NCBI RefSeq assembly: GCF_016634425.1
Contig: NZ_JAEPES010000003.1
Location: forward strand, 248,001-312,000
Origin: Lacisediminihabitans changchengi
GTDB taxonomy: Bacteria; Actinomycetota; Actinomycetes; Actinomycetales; Microbacteriaceae
Length of the DNA stretch: 64,000 nt
Direction of reading: 5' to 3'
A program made the translations under genes and the position numbers. Position 1 is the stretch's first letter, and each line of letters opens with the position of its first letter. The notes beneath the pieces are model-generated. The model was given only the letters and a program-made list of their open reading frames with translations, did no database searches and was not told where the DNA came from. This document shows, piece by piece, positions 42,841 to 51,598 of the stretch.

Positions 42841-43287
42841 ATGTCGACCCTCCTTCTCGTCGCACATGTCGTCGCGGCAATGTTCGTAATCGGACCCATG
42901 GCGATACTGCCGATGATGGGACTACGCGAAGTCCGCGCCGCGAACGCTGGGCGGCTCGACTCGATCAGCAGGGCGACCCGTCTTTTCAGCCTGCTCTCGC
43001 TCGTCGTGGTCGTGCTGGGATTCGGCGTGCTGGCGACGGCCAGATCGAAGGAGCAGCTGACGGTTCTGACTCCGTGGGTGGCGGCATCCGTCATCATCTA
43101 CCTCGTCGCGACCAGCCTCAGTCTGTTCGTCACCGTCCCTCTGCTGCGCAATGAGGCGGACCGACTCACCTCGCCACAGTCGACGCCGCACCGGTCGATG
43201 CGCGCCTATCGCGCCGTCGCCGCAGCCTCGGGAGCTACGACGCTCGGTTTGGTGGCGATCACGGTGCTGATGGTCTGGCAGCCCTAG
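42841..43287 (+). CDS. DUF2269-like small integral membrane protein
   Basis: 148 residues, four membrane helices (starting LLLVAHVVAAMFVIGPMAILPMMGL), with a basic loop between helices one and two. The pattern resembles the DUF2269 family of predicted membrane proteins. Function is unknown. It starts seven bases after the split-barrel gene and ends in a palindromic hairpin, so it is the last gene of the usp operon. Confidence 0.65.
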   Translation: MSTLLLVAHVVAAMFVIGPMAILPMMGLREVRAANAGRLDSISRATRLFSLLSLVVVVLGFGVLATARSKEQLTVLTPWVAASVIIYLVATSLSLFVTVPLLRNEADRLTSPQSTPHRSMRAYRAVAAASGATTLGLVAITVLMVWQP

Positions 43288-43292
43288 GGCTG
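43279..43292. terminator. Palindrome at the end of the usp operon
   Basis: CAGCCCTAGGGCTG is a perfect 14-bp palindrome that includes the TAG stop. As RNA it folds CAGCC/GGCTG around CTAG. It sits between convergent genes and may terminate the operon. Confidence 0.45.
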
Positions 43293-43326
43293 TACGGCCG
43301 AGGGTAACGCGTGGGTCTGCTGGCGA

Positions 43327-44946
43327 TCAGGTGCGTTCGTGGTGGGAACGGAGATCGGACGCTGGAAAGAAATGCTGTTCGGTTGGGGCGGTGGTGCTGA
43401 ACGCGACCGCCGCATCGCGCATCTCGCGGTCCCTGCCGGTGAGCCGTTCGGACTGTTGCCGCCGGAACTCTCCCCAGGAGGGAACGACGAACGATTCGAG
43501 GAAGACATCCGCCGTCTCGCCGCTTCTATAGAGGCGCCAGCGCGAACCACCGGTGCGCCTGCGGGAGCCCTCGACCAGGCGCATGGCGGAACGGAAGTCG
43601 TCGACTGCGTCGGGGCGCACGGTGTACGACACCTGCACCACCACCGGACCGTCGGTAGGTGCGGGCTCGAAGACGAGGGAGGGGGTAGGGAGCGTCGAGC
43701 TGATGGTGCGATCGATTGTTCCGGTGCCCGGGAGGAGTGGTGCGACGCGAACGCTGGCCGCGACGAGAACGAGCAGCGCGGCCGATGTGGTCAGGGCCAC
43801 GGTGGTGCCGAGCCATTCGGCGATAAGCCCCCAGACGAATGAGCCCAGAGCCATCGTGCCCATGAACACCAGGATGTATACGGACGCGCCGCGCGAGCGC
43901 ACCCACTGCGGGAGGGTGAGCTGGAGTGAGGCGTTGAGCACGGTCAGCGTGCCGATCCAGGCGAGACCGGCGAGCACCAGCAGCACCAGGGCAGGCAGAA
44001 AGGGCAGAACCGCGGCGGCGATCGTTCCCACGGCGAACAACGCGGCGCTCGCCGCGATCACGACATTGTCGGAGAAGCGCTTGCGAGCGGCCGGGAGCGC
44101 GAAGATGCCCAACACTGCGCCGGCGCCCAGAGCACCCAAGAGAAGCCCGTATCCGCTCGAGTCCAGTTCGAGCCGGGTCGCTGTCACCGGCAGCAGGGCC
44201 CACAGAGCGCTCGCCGGCATGGCGAACAGGGCGGATCGCGCCAGTATTCGACGCACCAGGCGAGCGGATGCGACGTACCGCACGCCAGCGCGAAGTGCCG
44301 CACCGAACGGCTCCCGATCGTCGAGACCGGGCTGAGGTGGACGCTTCCACCAGAGCAGGGCCAACGCCGCGGCCGCGAAACTCAGCGCGTTGATTCCGAA
44401 GACGACCGGTGCGCCAAAGACGGAAAGGATGACCCCGGCAAGGGCGGGGCCGACCGCTCGAGCCCCATTGACCGTGATTCCACCGAGCGCCGAGGAGGCC
44501 CCGATGAGCGACCTCGGCACCAGTTCGGGCTGGATCGCCTGCCAGGCTGGCGACGTGAGCGTCGAGGTGATGCCGAGCACGAAGGTGAATGCGAGGATCG
44601 CCCACACCGTCAGGTCGTTCAGCGCTGCGACGACGGTAAGAGCCGCGGCGATAACCCCGCTGATTGCGGACCCCCAGATCAGGAGTTTCCGGCGATCCAG
44701 TGAATCCGCGAGTACTCCGGCGGGGAGAGAGAAGACGATCGCGGGTGCGAGACTCGCGGTCTGGACGAGGGCGATGATCGTGGCGCTGGCTGCGCCTTCG
44801 ACCAAATACCACTGGGCGCCGACGGTCTGCATCCAGCTGCCGATGTTGCTTCCGAGCTGGGCGAACCAGAGCACGCGGAACGCGGTGATCGCCATCGGCG
44901 CCCACGCGGAGACTGATGTGGATGGGCTGCCTTTGAGCGACATCAT
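43327..44946 (-). CDS. MFS transporter, EntS-like (MFS_3 family)
   Basis: 539 residues from ATG 44946 with GAGGGGAG upstream. About twelve helices: FRVLWFAQLGSNIGSWMQTVGAQW at the start, FSLPAGVLADSLDRRKLLI (loop 2-3 motif) and GARAVGPALAGVIL mid-protein. The last ~110 residues (VVVQVSYTVRPDAVDDFRSAMRLVEGSRRRTGGSRWRLYR) form the soluble dimeric-barrel-like tail typical of this subfamily. EntS-type members export siderophores; being divergent from a siderophore uptake operon fits that role here, with an IdeR-type box in the shared region. Confidence 0.82.
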   Translation of the reverse strand: MMSLKGSPSTSVSAWAPMAITAFRVLWFAQLGSNIGSWMQTVGAQWYLVEGAASATIIALVQTASLAPAIVFSLPAGVLADSLDRRKLLIWGSAISGVIAAALTVVAALNDLTVWAILAFTFVLGITSTLTSPAWQAIQPELVPRSLIGASSALGGITVNGARAVGPALAGVILSVFGAPVVFGINALSFAAAALALLWWKRPPQPGLDDREPFGAALRAGVRYVASARLVRRILARSALFAMPASALWALLPVTATRLELDSSGYGLLLGALGAGAVLGIFALPAARKRFSDNVVIAASAALFAVGTIAAAVLPFLPALVLLVLAGLAWIGTLTVLNASLQLTLPQWVRSRGASVYILVFMGTMALGSFVWGLIAEWLGTTVALTTSAALLVLVAASVRVAPLLPGTGTIDRTISSTLPTPSLVFEPAPTDGPVVVQVSYTVRPDAVDDFRSAMRLVEGSRRRTGGSRWRLYRSGETADVFLESFVVPSWGEFRRQQSERLTGRDREMRDAAVAFSTTAPTEQHFFPASDLRSHHERT

Positions 44947-45096
44947 CCGGCTCCCCTCGGATTCGAATGCCATGAGTGCCACTGCGGGCGAGGGAACTTT
45001 CCTCGTGGCGAAAAGTTACACGAAAAGGGCGCCAGACTGCGGGAAATGCCGATTCGAGTGAGGGGCACGGACGGGGTCACCGTCAGGATGTGCAAG

Positions 45097-45115
45097 TTAG
45101 GTAAGGCTACGCTTA
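45097..45115. promoter_or_regulatory. IdeR/DtxR-type iron box 1
   Basis: TTAGGTAAGGCTACGCTTA matches most of the 19-bp IdeR consensus (TTAGGTTAGGCTAACCTAA). It ends four bases before the GTG start of the first permease. The internal TACGCT is a plausible -10 that would put the transcript start on the GTG. Confidence 0.7.
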
Positions 45116-45119
45116 CACG

Positions 45120-46127
45120 GTGTACCGATCCTCAGCCCACCACCAGCGTGCGCTCGTGCTCGGTGCACTCACTGCGGGGGTCGCGCTCATCGCGGTGGTC
45201 AGCCTGATTCTCGGCAGCAATCTGATCAGTCCCACCGCGGTGGTGACCGGTCTGCTCGATCCCGCTCGGGATGTTGGGGACGTCGTCTGGGGCTCCCGCG
45301 TTCCGCGCACCGTGCTCGGCCTGCTCGTTGGATTCTGCCTCGGCGTCGCCGGCGCTGTCATGCAGGGACAGACCCGCAATCCGCTTGCCGACCCCGGCAT
45401 CTTCGGCGTCTCGGCCGGCGCGAGTCTCGCCGTCGTCATCGGGGTCTACGTGCTCGGAACGAGTTCAGTGCTCACCACGCTATGGCTTGCCCTCGCCGGC
45501 GCGGTGGTGGCAAGCATCGTGGTGTTCTCCGTCGCCGCGCTCGGCACCGGGCTCTCGAGCCCTGTCCCGCTGGCGATCGCGGGAACGGCGGTCTCGGCGC
45601 TGTTGATCGCACTGACATCGTTTCTAGTCCTGTCCGACGAGACGACTCTGGCCGCCTACCGCATCTGGGTGGTCGGGTCGCTCTCCGGTCGCAGCCTGGC
45701 CGGGGTGGACGCGGCCCTCATCTTTGCCGGGCTGGGCATCATCTGTGCCGTCGCCAATGTCCGCTCTCTCAACGCCCTCGCCCTGGGCGCCGAGATGGCC
45801 AGCGGGCTCGGCGAGAACCTCGTTCGCGCCCGGATTGTCGGGTTGGCGGCGATCACCTTGCTGACCGCCAGCGCCGTCGCGATCACCGGACCAATCGGTT
45901 TCGTCGGCCTCACAGCGCCACACGTCGCGCGCGCAGCGATCGGCGGCGACCATCGGTGGCTGCTCCCCGCATCCGGCCTGATCGGTTCGTGTGTGCTGCT
46001 CGCCTGCGACGTCGTCGGACGTCTCATCGGTGGCACCGCGGAGGTCTCCGTGGGGGTCGTACTCGCTGTGCTCGGCGGAGTCGTGTTCATCGTGATCGTG
46101 AGACGCGCACGGATGGCGACGCTGTGA
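45120..46127 (+). CDS. Iron-siderophore ABC permease, FecCD family (subunit 1)
   Basis: 335 residues, nine to ten helices. Family blocks: RVPRTVLGLLVGFCLGVAGAVMQGQTRNPLADPGIFGVSAGASLAVVIG and GPIGFVGLTAPHVARAAIGGDHRWLLPASGLIGS, the coupling segment for the ATPase. It pairs with the following permease, overlapped by GTGA, as a heterodimeric channel. The GTG start at 45120 lies directly behind the iron box with no room for a ribosome site, which suggests a leaderless mRNA. Confidence 0.9.
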   Translation: MYRSSAHHQRALVLGALTAGVALIAVVSLILGSNLISPTAVVTGLLDPARDVGDVVWGSRVPRTVLGLLVGFCLGVAGAVMQGQTRNPLADPGIFGVSAGASLAVVIGVYVLGTSSVLTTLWLALAGAVVASIVVFSVAALGTGLSSPVPLAIAGTAVSALLIALTSFLVLSDETTLAAYRIWVVGSLSGRSLAGVDAALIFAGLGIICAVANVRSLNALALGAEMASGLGENLVRARIVGLAAITLLTASAVAITGPIGFVGLTAPHVARAAIGGDHRWLLPASGLIGSCVLLACDVVGRLIGGTAEVSVGVVLAVLGGVVFIVIVRRARMATL

Positions 46128-47176
46128 CGGCGCTGCGGGAGGCGAAGCCCGCTGCGGTGACGCGCCGACAGAGCCGGGTCGTCGTCGTGACGCTGCTGTG
46201 CCTGGTTGCGGTTCTCGTGATCGCTCTGTGGGGCGTGGTCGCTGGCTCGTCCTCGCTGACGGGGGCAGATGTCGTGCGTACACTCATCGGCGCCGGCACG
46301 CCCGGACAGCAGCTGATCGTCGTCGAGCTGCGCCTGCCCCGCGTCGTGGCGGGTTTGCTTGTCGGCGCCGCACTCGGGCTGGCCGGCGCCCTCACGCAGA
46401 CCTTCGCTCGCAATCCGCTCGCGACCCCGGACATCCTCGGAGTCACCTCCGGGGCGAGCCTCGGAGCCGTGGCCGCCATTGTGCTCGCCGGCGGGAGTTA
46501 TTCGGTCGGAGCCGGTCTTCTCTCCCTGGGGCTCCCCGCGGTAGCGGTGCTCGGAGCCATGATCACCTCCGCCGTCGTCTATGGCCTCGCCTGGAGATCT
46601 GGCGTCGATAGCTACCGTCTGATTCTGATCGGAATCGGGGCAACCGCGGCCCTCGGCGGCGTCACCAGCTACCTCATCGCGCACGCCAAAATCACCGAGG
46701 CAGCCGCGGCCGCGCAATGGCTGGTCGGCAGCCTCTCCGGTGTCTCCTGGGCCAGCGTCTGGCCCGTTCTGATCTGTCTTGCGGTAATCCTGCCCATCGC
46801 GCTCACGCAATCGGCGAACCTCGAGATCACGCAGCTCGGCGATGAGATCTCGACCAGCCTCGGTGTGGTGGTGCAGCGCCATCGACTGCTGGTCATCGCC
46901 TGCGCGGTGGTGCTCACCGCTGCCGCTGTTTCGGCGAGCGGTCCGGTGGAGTTCGTCGCCTTCGTCGCACCGCAGATCGCTCGCAGGCTCACTCGAACCG
47001 GGCGTCCTCCGTTGCTCGCAGCTGGGCTGGTCGGCGCCATCATCGTGACCGGTGGCGATGCTCTGGGCCGCGGCGTGCTGCCCGGCGAGGTGCCGGTCGG
47101 CATCATTACCGCGATCATCGGCGCCCCCTATCTCATCTGGCTGCTCACTCGACGAACTGAACGGGAGAAACTGTGA
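46124..47176 (+). CDS. Iron-siderophore ABC permease, FecCD family (subunit 2)
   Basis: 350 residues from a GTG in the GTGA overlap. Blocks: RLPRVVAGLLVGAALGLAGALTQTFARNPLATPDILGVTSGASLGAVAAI and SGPVEFVAFVAPQIARRLTRTGRPPLLAAGLVGAIIV. It forms the second half of the transmembrane channel with the preceding subunit; both overlap the neighbouring genes by four bases, and all four uptake genes read in one direction. Confidence 0.9.
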   Translation: MTALREAKPAAVTRRQSRVVVVTLLCLVAVLVIALWGVVAGSSSLTGADVVRTLIGAGTPGQQLIVVELRLPRVVAGLLVGAALGLAGALTQTFARNPLATPDILGVTSGASLGAVAAIVLAGGSYSVGAGLLSLGLPAVAVLGAMITSAVVYGLAWRSGVDSYRLILIGIGATAALGGVTSYLIAHAKITEAAAAAQWLVGSLSGVSWASVWPVLICLAVILPIALTQSANLEITQLGDEISTSLGVVVQRHRLLVIACAVVLTAAAVSASGPVEFVAFVAPQIARRLTRTGRPPLLAAGLVGAIIVTGGDALGRGVLPGEVPVGIITAIIGAPYLIWLLTRRTEREKL

Positions 47177-48024
47177 CCGAAACTCTTACGAGTACTCATC
47201 GGCCCGCTCGACATGCTGCCATCGAGGTGCGCGACATCACTCTGTCGTACGAGCGCTCGGTGGTGTTCGAAGGACTCCATCTCAGCATCGAGGCCGGTAA
47301 GGTCACGACCCTGATCGGCGCCAACGGCAGCGGAAAGTCGACCCTGCTGAAGGCGTTCGGGCGAATCCTGATGCCGAGTACGGGCACCGTGTATCTGGAC
47401 GGGCGCCCGGTGCGCGAGTACGCGACCCGGGAGGTGGCCCGTCGGCTCGCGATCCTGCCCCAGAAGCCGCTCACTCCGTCGGCCACTAGCGTGCGTGATC
47501 TCGTGTCGCGCGGGCGGCATCCGCATCAGAGCCTGTTGAAGTCATGGACCTCCAGCGATGCCGAGGTGATCGATGCGGCGCTCGCGGCGACCGGACTCTC
47601 CGACCTGGCTGCCCGGGATGTCGGCTCGCTCTCGGGCGGGCAGCTCCAGCGTGCCTGGGTCGCCCTTGTTCTCGCTCAGGAGTCCCCCACGATCCTGCTC
47701 GACGAGCCGACCACCTTTCTCGATCTCAGCCATCAGCTCGACCTACTCGAGCTGGTGCGCTCGATCAACCGCGAACGGGGCGCGACGGTCGTGATGGTGC
47801 TGCACGATCTGTCGCTGGCCGGGCGGTATTCAGACCGGCTCGTGGCGGTCGGGCGGGGCAGGGTGCTCGCCGACGGCACGCCATGGGAGGTACTCACCCC
47901 CGAGATCTTGCGCTCTGCCTTCGACCTTGACGCGTTGGTGGTGCCCGATCCCAGCAGCGGAACGCCGCTCGTGGTTCCTGCCGTGCGCGCGGAGACCACC
48001 TCCGGTTTCGCTCTACTCCCGTAG
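47173..48024 (+). CDS. Iron-siderophore ABC transporter ATPase, FecE family
   Basis: 283 residues. Walker A GANGSGKSTLLKAF (about 51-64), signature LSGGQLQRAWVALVLAQE, Walker B TILLDEPTTFLDLSHQ and switch His in VVMVLHDLSLAGRYSD. The short C-terminal tail is typical of FecE/FepC. It energises the two permeases encoded before it. Confidence 0.92.
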   Translation: MTETLTSTHRPARHAAIEVRDITLSYERSVVFEGLHLSIEAGKVTTLIGANGSGKSTLLKAFGRILMPSTGTVYLDGRPVREYATREVARRLAILPQKPLTPSATSVRDLVSRGRHPHQSLLKSWTSSDAEVIDAALAATGLSDLAARDVGSLSGGQLQRAWVALVLAQESPTILLDEPTTFLDLSHQLDLLELVRSINRERGATVVMVLHDLSLAGRYSDRLVAVGRGRVLADGTPWEVLTPEILRSAFDLDALVVPDPSSGTPLVVPAVRAETTSGFALLP

Positions 48025-48091
48025 ATCGAGCCCATTCGCTCCAGTCCATTTGCTCCAGTCCGACGATGAGCCTCCCGGTCGCGCAGCAAGA

Positions 48092-48110
48092 TAAGGGTAG
48101 GCTAACCTAA
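48092..48110. promoter_or_regulatory. IdeR/DtxR-type iron box 2
   Basis: TAAGGGTAGGCTAACCTAA is close to the full IdeR consensus. It ends five bases before the GTG start of the binding protein. TAACCT within it is a plausible -10 for a leaderless transcript, so iron-bound IdeR would block the promoter directly. Confidence 0.8.
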
Positions 48111-48115
48111 GTTTT

Positions 48116-49123
48116 GTGACCCCAACCAAGGCCGTGCGCCGCTCCGTTCTCCTGCTCGCCCCCCTCCTCGCGATCGTCAGTCTCGTCGGCTGTAGCGCGA
48201 CATCCGACTCCGTTTCTGGCGGCAACGCCGGTTCGTCGTCGTGGAGCTTCACCGACGACACCGGAAAGACGGTGACCCTCGATCACCAGCCGAAGCGCAT
48301 CGCCAGCTACGCCGACTACGCCCTCGGGCTGCTCAGTACGGGAGTGAAGCCGGTCGCGGTCTTTGGTCGCGTCGCGGTCGCGAGCGATGACCGTTTCGCC
48401 GACTACGACATCTCCTCGACCGCCATCGTCGGTAACAGCTATGGCGAAATCGACCTCGAGAAGCTGGCCGAGGCTGCGCCAGACCTGATCGTCGCGGGCG
48501 TCTACCCGACCGACCGCAAGGGCACCATTAATAAGGATGAGCCCTACTACAGCCTGGCCGACAAGGAACAGCAGACCCAGCTGGAGAAGATCGCTCCCAT
48601 CGTCGCGATCAAGGTCGGTGGCAAGGGTAGTGACGTGATCACGAGCGTCAACAAGCTCGCCACCGCTCTCGGAGCCGACCCTGACACGATCGCCGCGGCG
48701 AAGAAGAAATACGACTCCGCGGCGGCCGATCTCAGGGCCGCGGCCGCGCAGACAAAGCTCGAAGTCACTCAGATGTACGCCGATGCCGACGGTGTCTATG
48801 TGGTCAAACCCGGCGATGAGCCGGAGACTGAGCTTTATCGGAGCCTCGGCGTGAAATTCACCGATCTGCACCCCGACGGCGAGTACTACTGGGACAAGTA
48901 CAGCTGGGAAAATGCCGCCCAGATGATGACCGGGGACGTGCTGCTGGTCAACGTCGAGGGGTTCCAGAAGAAGGACCTGCTCGACCAAGCGACCTTCGCT
49001 TCCAGTCCCGCTCTGAAGACCGGCCAGATCCACGCCTGGAACTCTGCCGCTCTCGACTACGCCTCACAGGCCAAGCACATCACCGAGCTGGCGAAGATTC
49101 TGCGCGACTCGAAAAACGTCTGA
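48116..49123 (+). CDS. Siderophore-binding lipoprotein of ABC transporter
   Basis: 335 residues. N-terminal signal with lipobox LVGC (Cys about residue 24), then a Ser/Gly linker and two-lobed binding protein: SWSFTDDTGKTVTLDHQPKRIASYADYALGLL, APDLIVAGVYPTD and GQIHAWNSAALDYASQAKHITELAKIL. It is anchored outside the membrane and feeds the FecCD permeases. Its own iron box allows expression apart from the three upstream genes. The ligand is unknown; the divergent MFS exporter suggests a siderophore cycle. Confidence 0.9.
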   Translation: MTPTKAVRRSVLLLAPLLAIVSLVGCSATSDSVSGGNAGSSSWSFTDDTGKTVTLDHQPKRIASYADYALGLLSTGVKPVAVFGRVAVASDDRFADYDISSTAIVGNSYGEIDLEKLAEAAPDLIVAGVYPTDRKGTINKDEPYYSLADKEQQTQLEKIAPIVAIKVGGKGSDVITSVNKLATALGADPDTIAAAKKKYDSAAADLRAAAAQTKLEVTQMYADADGVYVVKPGDEPETELYRSLGVKFTDLHPDGEYYWDKYSWENAAQMMTGDVLLVNVEGFQKKDLLDQATFASSPALKTGQIHAWNSAALDYASQAKHITELAKILRDSKNV

Positions 49124-49196
49124 GCGATCTGGCGTTGAGTTCGCAGGTACTGCGCACGGATCTGCGTGAGCCAGGCATGCCGTGATGTAATCGATC

Positions 49197-50015
49197 GTGA
49201 GCATCTGGGTGACCCTCATCGCCGTCGCATCGCTGACGGCCGTGACCCTGGTGATCGTGCTCGCCCTGCGACTCGAGCATCCGTGGTTGCAGCCATGGGC
49301 GGTGCTGCGGGCCGCGCTCCAGCTCGGAGTCCTCACCGTGATTCTGCACGGGGTGATCACCAGCACGCTGTGGGTGGCGGTCTTCCTGCTGGTGATGGTC
49401 GTGGCCGCCACCTGGGTCGTGTTCCGGCGGCTGCGTCTGCCGCGGCGCTACCTTCCCGTGCTCGCTGCAACCGTCGTGATCGCGGCCGCGGTGCCGACCT
49501 CTCTGGTCTTTGTCACCGGCGCCGTCGAGTTCTCACCGCGGTACGTTCTGGCGGTCGGCGGAATCATCGTCGGAAACACGATGACGGTCTCGACGCTGAT
49601 GGGACGGTCGCTTGGCGGCCTGATCCTCGCGCAGCGCGAGGAGATCGAAGCCTGGCTGTCGGTGGGAGCGACCAGCAGGCGCGCGGCACTGCGAGCGGTA
49701 CGCGCGGCGGCCTCTACCGCGCTCATCCCGTCGACCGATCAGACTCGTACCACCGGAATCGTGACACTCCCCGGTGCCTTTGTCGGGGCGGTATTCGCCG
49801 GCGCCTCGCCGTTGGAGGCGGCGGAGTTTCAGCTCATCGTGCTGGCGGCCATCCTCGCCGCCGGAGCCATCACGGTGGCGCTGTTCACCCTCGTTTTCGG
49901 CGCGCCGGAAGTACTTCCCCTGGAGGAGAGCCCGTTGGGCGGTCGGTCGCTGCTCGGGCCGGCAATCACCGCGCCTTCGCGGTCCGATCTCGCGCGATCC
50001 GACGCCGCGCACTGA
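49197..50015 (+). CDS. fetB: FetB-like metal ABC permease (UPF0014 family)
   Basis: 272 residues, six to seven helices. RAALQLGVLTVILHG, VFRRLRLPRRYLPVLAATVVIA, RYVLAVGGIIVGNTMTVSTLMGRSL and STDQTRTTGIVTLPGAFVGAVFAGASPLEAAEFQLIVLA are the conserved blocks of UPF0014; E. coli FetB exports iron together with the ATPase FetA. No FetA-like ATPase lies next to it. It starts from GTG 49197, 73 bases after the siderophore-binding protein gene, and so sits in an iron locus, which fits iron efflux. Confidence 0.78.
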   Translation: MSIWVTLIAVASLTAVTLVIVLALRLEHPWLQPWAVLRAALQLGVLTVILHGVITSTLWVAVFLLVMVVAATWVVFRRLRLPRRYLPVLAATVVIAAAVPTSLVFVTGAVEFSPRYVLAVGGIIVGNTMTVSTLMGRSLGGLILAQREEIEAWLSVGATSRRAALRAVRAAASTALIPSTDQTRTTGIVTLPGAFVGAVFAGASPLEAAEFQLIVLAAILAAGAITVALFTLVFGAPEVLPLEESPLGGRSLLGPAITAPSRSDLARSDAAH

Positions 50016-50039
50016 CCCTCTGAGTCAGGGCGGCCTGGG

Positions 50040-50546
50040 TCAGTGCGGCGGTATGTCGCGCGGGCCTTGCGCCGGACGCAGAAAGGCGAGGGCATCGATG
50101 ACCGGCACGAGCCCGCGCAAGAGCTTGCTGCGGGCGACCTCGAGTCCGAACCATCCGCCGCGGTCGATCTCGGGGAAGCTCTGCAGATGGCCGGAGCGCG
50201 GTGGCCATTCGATGTCGAAGGTGTTGCCGCAGAGCGCGACCGGGAGGTCGTCGATCTGAGCGACGAACACCGTCACGATCTTGCGGGAAGGCTGCGTGAA
50301 CTCTCCCAGTAGGCGGTAGTCGACCGACGGGGCGGCAATGCCGGTCTCTTCTCTGAACTCTCGGAGTGCCGCCCGCAGAGGCGTCTCCCCCGCTTCGAGT
50401 CCGCCCTTGATGACCGACCAGGCCGCGGCATCCTTGCGCGACCAATACGGGCCACCCATGTGACCCAGGTACACCTCGAGGTCAGCACCGAGCATCCGAA
50501 AAGGAAGGATGCCCGCGCTGTGCTCCCGCGCCGCATGGTCAGCCAC
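50040..50546 (-). CDS. Nudix hydrolase
   Basis: 168 residues. The Nudix box GGLEAGETPLRAALREFREETGIA is complete, with the catalytic glutamates of REFREETG. The N-terminus (EHSAGILPFRMLGADLEVYLGHMGGPYW) and the tail (DIEWPPRSGHLQSFPEIDRGGWF) resemble NUDIX proteins that act on nucleoside diphosphate derivatives or diadenosine polyphosphates; no substrate can be named. Confidence 0.88.
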   Translation of the reverse strand: MADHAAREHSAGILPFRMLGADLEVYLGHMGGPYWSRKDAAAWSVIKGGLEAGETPLRAALREFREETGIAAPSVDYRLLGEFTQPSRKIVTVFVAQIDDLPVALCGNTFDIEWPPRSGHLQSFPEIDRGGWFGLEVARSKLLRGLVPVIDALAFLRPAQGPRDIPPH

Positions 50547-50564
50547 GTTGGTCAGCCACGACGA

Positions 50565-51446
50565 CTACAGCGCATCGATCTGTCGGTGCAGGTGCGCGAG
50601 TTCATCGCGCGCGGCGTCGAGTTGTGCCGTCTTCTGTTCTCGTGCGTCGTCGATCTCGGTCAGTTGCCGACTCGCCCGTTCGACCGACTCCTGCACGCGA
50701 GCAAGGCGCCGCTGGAGTTCTGCAAGCGCACGTTCGCGTTCGCGTTCCCGTGTCTGTTCTCGACTCTGTGCTTGTGTCTGTTTTCGTTTCTGTTCTCGAC
50801 TTTGTTCTCGTCCGCTTTTTTGTCTCTGGTCCAGGCTCTCCTCGGCGACTCGCTGCCGCTCCGCTGCCGCGCGGCGGTCGGCCGTTGCCGACGCCCACGT
50901 TGCCGATGGTGCACTCCGCACGGCGATGGCGCCCACGAGGTCGGGCAGTGCGAGTGAACCCTCGAGATCCACCGGCTCCAGCCCGGTGGATTGCAACGAC
51001 CTGATCAGGATGCCGGACCGCACCGCTGCGGCCGCCGCCGCATCCGACATGGCGGCAGAAAACGTCTGCGCCACCTCGTCGAGTACAGGTGCCGAGGTCG
51101 ACACCGCGGCTTCTGCACCGAGTTCGCGCGCCCGCGCCGCCAGCTTCCTGACTACTTCACGATGCTGCTTGCTGAGGCGTTGGATGCTTACGCGATCGGC
51201 GTTGCCCTGGGCGTGCTGCAGGTCGGTGCCGAGCGCGATGGCGATGTCGAGCTCCTCGCGGTGGTGCCTGCTCACCTGATTGACCAGCCATGCCGCCGGG
51301 GTCGGCTTCGTCAGTGCCCGAACGGCTGCCGCCAGAGGTTTTTCGAGGGCCTTCGCACGCTCGTTACGGCGGGCGATGAAGTCCCGCGGCATCAGCGAGT
51401 ACAGGTCTTCCGCGATCGCGGAGATCTCAGACTCGTCGCGTGCCAT
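50565..51446 (-). CDS. Hypothetical helical coiled-coil protein
   Basis: 293 residues, no recognised family, but the N-terminal part (LYSLMPRDFIARRNERAKALEKPLAAAVRALTKPTPAAWLVNQVSR) is a pattern I associate with small conserved actinobacterial proteins. The C-terminal ~110 residues are a charged coiled coil rich in Gln, Arg and Glu (QSREQKRKQTQAQSREQTRE), encoded by a TCTCGACTTTGTTCTCG-like repetitive stretch (about 50745-50815) with lower GC than the surroundings. No membrane segment or signal. Confidence 0.65.
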   Translation of the reverse strand: MARDESEISAIAEDLYSLMPRDFIARRNERAKALEKPLAAAVRALTKPTPAAWLVNQVSRHHREELDIAIALGTDLQHAQGNADRVSIQRLSKQHREVVRKLAARARELGAEAAVSTSAPVLDEVAQTFSAAMSDAAAAAAVRSGILIRSLQSTGLEPVDLEGSLALPDLVGAIAVRSAPSATWASATADRRAAAERQRVAEESLDQRQKSGREQSREQKRKQTQAQSREQTRERERERALAELQRRLARVQESVERASRQLTEIDDAREQKTAQLDAARDELAHLHRQIDAL

Positions 51447-51598
51447 GCCGCGAACACTACGCGCAGTGGCGGTTGAAGCGCGCTGGTCGGCGGCGGCGCA
51501 CGGTTACCGATGACGCGAGTCGCCTCACGAGCCTTCGTCCTATCGCTGGGATAAGACATCCTCTCCAGTGCGAGGGGCCGCAAGAGTGCAGTGCGGTC

